Source: an uncultured Oscillospiraceae bacterium
GTDB lineage: Bacteria > Bacillota > Clostridia > Oscillospirales > Acutalibacteraceae
Length of the DNA stretch: 5,853 bases
Direction: 5' to 3'
Assembly (NCBI GenBank): GCA_900555805.1
Contig: USMJ01000090.1
Location: 1-5,853, forward strand
In this document: positions 4,738-5,853 of the stretch, piece by piece
How the letters are laid out: each line of letters starts with the position of its first letter
Numbering within the stretch: position 1 is the first letter of the stretch
Made by a program: the position numbers and the translations under genes
The notes under the pieces: generated by a model
What the model was told of the DNA's origin: nothing
What the model saw: the letters and a program-made list of their open reading frames with translations, nothing else
Databases searched by the model: none

Positions 4738-5853
4738 TTATGCATCTTTCCCATTCTTTATCATGAACTTGAAAAACTCAACGCCCGGCTGTAATGCGCT
4801 GACATTTATGCTTTCGTTCTCCGCGTGCATACTCGCAAGCTGAGCCGAGGTCAGATACAGCGGCGCGAACCTTATACAGTTGGGGCATATGACCTCGTAG
4901 TCCTTGGCGTCCGTTCCGCCCGTCATGACGTAGGGAACGGTGTCTATACCGGGATAGATCGTTTCGACGGCCTTTTCTATGAGCTTGAACGCGCTGCTTT
5001 CATAGCTGATAGGTTCGCTCGGCACCTTAGCCTTGAGTACCTCTGTCTCTATATCATATTTCTTCGCTATGCCGCTTATGAGCTTTATGCTCTCCTCGGT
5101 CGGCTGATGGTTGATAAAGCGCATATTACCCGTGACGAACACCTCCGTCGGGAGTACGTTATAGCCGTCCGAGCCCTTGCCCTTCGTGAACGCGAGGGTG
5201 GTTTTTATCATAGCTCCGCCCATCGGGCTGATCTTCCCCAAGAGCTTGGTCAAAAGCGGTTTGAACAGCCAGAGGTTAGAAAACACTAAGCGCATACCGA
5301 AATTCATATTCGGCGCCATTCTTCTGAACATTTCCGTTATCGTTCCGTTGAATTTCGGCGTGAACGGGTCATGCTTTTCGACTTCGTTTATGAAAGCCGC
5401 CATTCTCGCCCACGGCGTGTTCTTCGGGGGTGCGCTGGCGTGGCCGCCCTTGCCTTTGGCGATGAATTTCACATCTCCGTAGCCTTTTTCGAGTACCCCG
5501 ACCATGGCGTAAATTCCCTTGACGCCGCCGATCGGCTCTTCGATGACGGTTCCGCCCTCGTCGAGGACCATGGCGAGTTTGACGCCGTTATCCTGAAGCC
5601 ACTTGACCGTCTTTTTCGCGCCGTCGCCGCTGATCTCCTCGGTGCAGCTGCCCGCGAGGTAGACATCGACTTCGGGCTGATAGCCCTGCGAGAGTAGTTC
5701 TTCGGCCGCCTGAAGGAAGCAGAAGCCGCTCGCCTTGGTGTCCATTGTTCCCCGGCCGTGGATTACGCCGTCCGAGATCTCGCCGCCGAACGGGTCATGG
5801 TCCCATTTTCCCTCGGCGGGAACGACGTCCTGATGGCTCATGAAAAGTATGGC
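4738..5853 (-). CDS. M20 family metallopeptidase, carboxypeptidase S / PM20D1-like, N-terminus outside the window
   Basis: These are the last 371 residues of a two-zinc hydrolase; the frame stays open to base 5853 (A-I-L-F before the Met at 5841). Numbering from that Met, the zinc and catalytic residues all show: H3 and D5 in SHQDVVP, D34 in GRGTMDTK, catalytic E68 and ligand E69 in CTEEISG, D94 in VLDEGG, and the last zinc ligand H339 in SMHAENE. GGHASAPP (132-139) carries the family histidine that usually reaches the partner subunit's active site. YNVLP (227-231) and GGTDAKDY (308-315) complete the signature. SNLWLFKPLL (188-197) and the C-terminal pattern resemble PM20D1 and yeast carboxypeptidase S more than ArgE or DapE. 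Likely substrates are peptides or N-acyl amino acids. Roughly 90-110 residues are missing, judged from the family. The Met at 5841 is internal to the first zinc motif and is not the start. No strong terminator follows the TAA at 4740-4738. Confidence 0.92.
   Translation of the reverse strand, partial: AILFMSHQDVVPAEGKWDHDPFGGEISDGVIHGRGTMDTKASGFCFLQAAEELLSQGYQPEVDVYLAGSCTEEISGDGAKKTVKWLQDNGVKLAMVLDEGGTVIEEPIGGVKGIYAMVGVLEKGYGDVKFIAKGKGGHASAPPKNTPWARMAAFINEVEKHDPFTPKFNGTITEMFRRMAPNMNFGMRLVFSNLWLFKPLLTKLLGKISPMGGAMIKTTLAFTKGKGSDGYNVLPTEVFVTGNMRFINHQPTEESIKLISGIAKKYDIETEVLKAKVPSEPISYESSAFKLIEKAVETIYPGIDTVPYVMTGGTDAKDYEVICPNCIRFAPLYLTSAQLASMHAENESINVSALQPGVEFFKFMIKNGKDA

Noticed and set aside
5839..5841. 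ATG at 5841 as the M20 start
   Set aside because: It lies one residue before the zinc-binding SHQD motif, and the frame stays open to the window edge with hydrophobic residues typical of the preceding beta strand.

Overview
The window reads like a chromosomal segment of a mid-GC anaerobic member of the Clostridia (Bacillota), probably a gut Oscillospirales/Lachnospirales-type bacterium. The reasons are AAGG(A/G)G-type ribosome binding sites, the Clostridia-style AraC regulator and MATE exporter, and a lipoprotein-like surface protein of a kind I associate with that group. The genus cannot be fixed from the sequence alone.

Layout. Bases 1-55 are the 3' three quarters of a tRNA-Arg(ACG) gene on the + strand, followed at once by a strong intrinsic terminator (57-86) and a gene-free stretch with an 11-bp perfect hairpin (137-161) and an AT-rich hairpin (179-213). 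On the - strand, 2532 to 219 holds a two-gene operon. Its first gene is an APH/choline-kinase-fold phosphotransferase; its second is a 12-helix MATE exporter whose ATG overlaps the kinase stop codon by 8 bases. Diverging from it, an AraC-family regulator runs on the + strand (2680-3429). The 147-base gap between them must carry both promoters. Beyond the regulator is a 170-base convergent intergenic stretch with an inverted repeat (3492-3526) and a terminator (3558-3581). Next, on the - strand, comes a membrane-anchored hypothetical protein (4520-3600) with its own promoter (about 4618-4646). The window ends with the C-terminal 371 residues of an M20 metallopeptidase of the carboxypeptidase S/PM20D1 type (5853-4738).

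How the genes may work together. The regulator, kinase and exporter look like one module: a transcription factor controlling a small-molecule kinase and an efflux pump that are translationally coupled. This suggests modification plus export of a toxic or signalling compound, but neither substrate can be read from the sequence. The module is visibly more AT-rich than the M20 and surface-protein genes and sits beside a tRNA 3' end, so horizontal acquisition is possible; no integrase or att duplication is visible. The surface protein and the M20 enzyme look like resident genes unrelated to the module.
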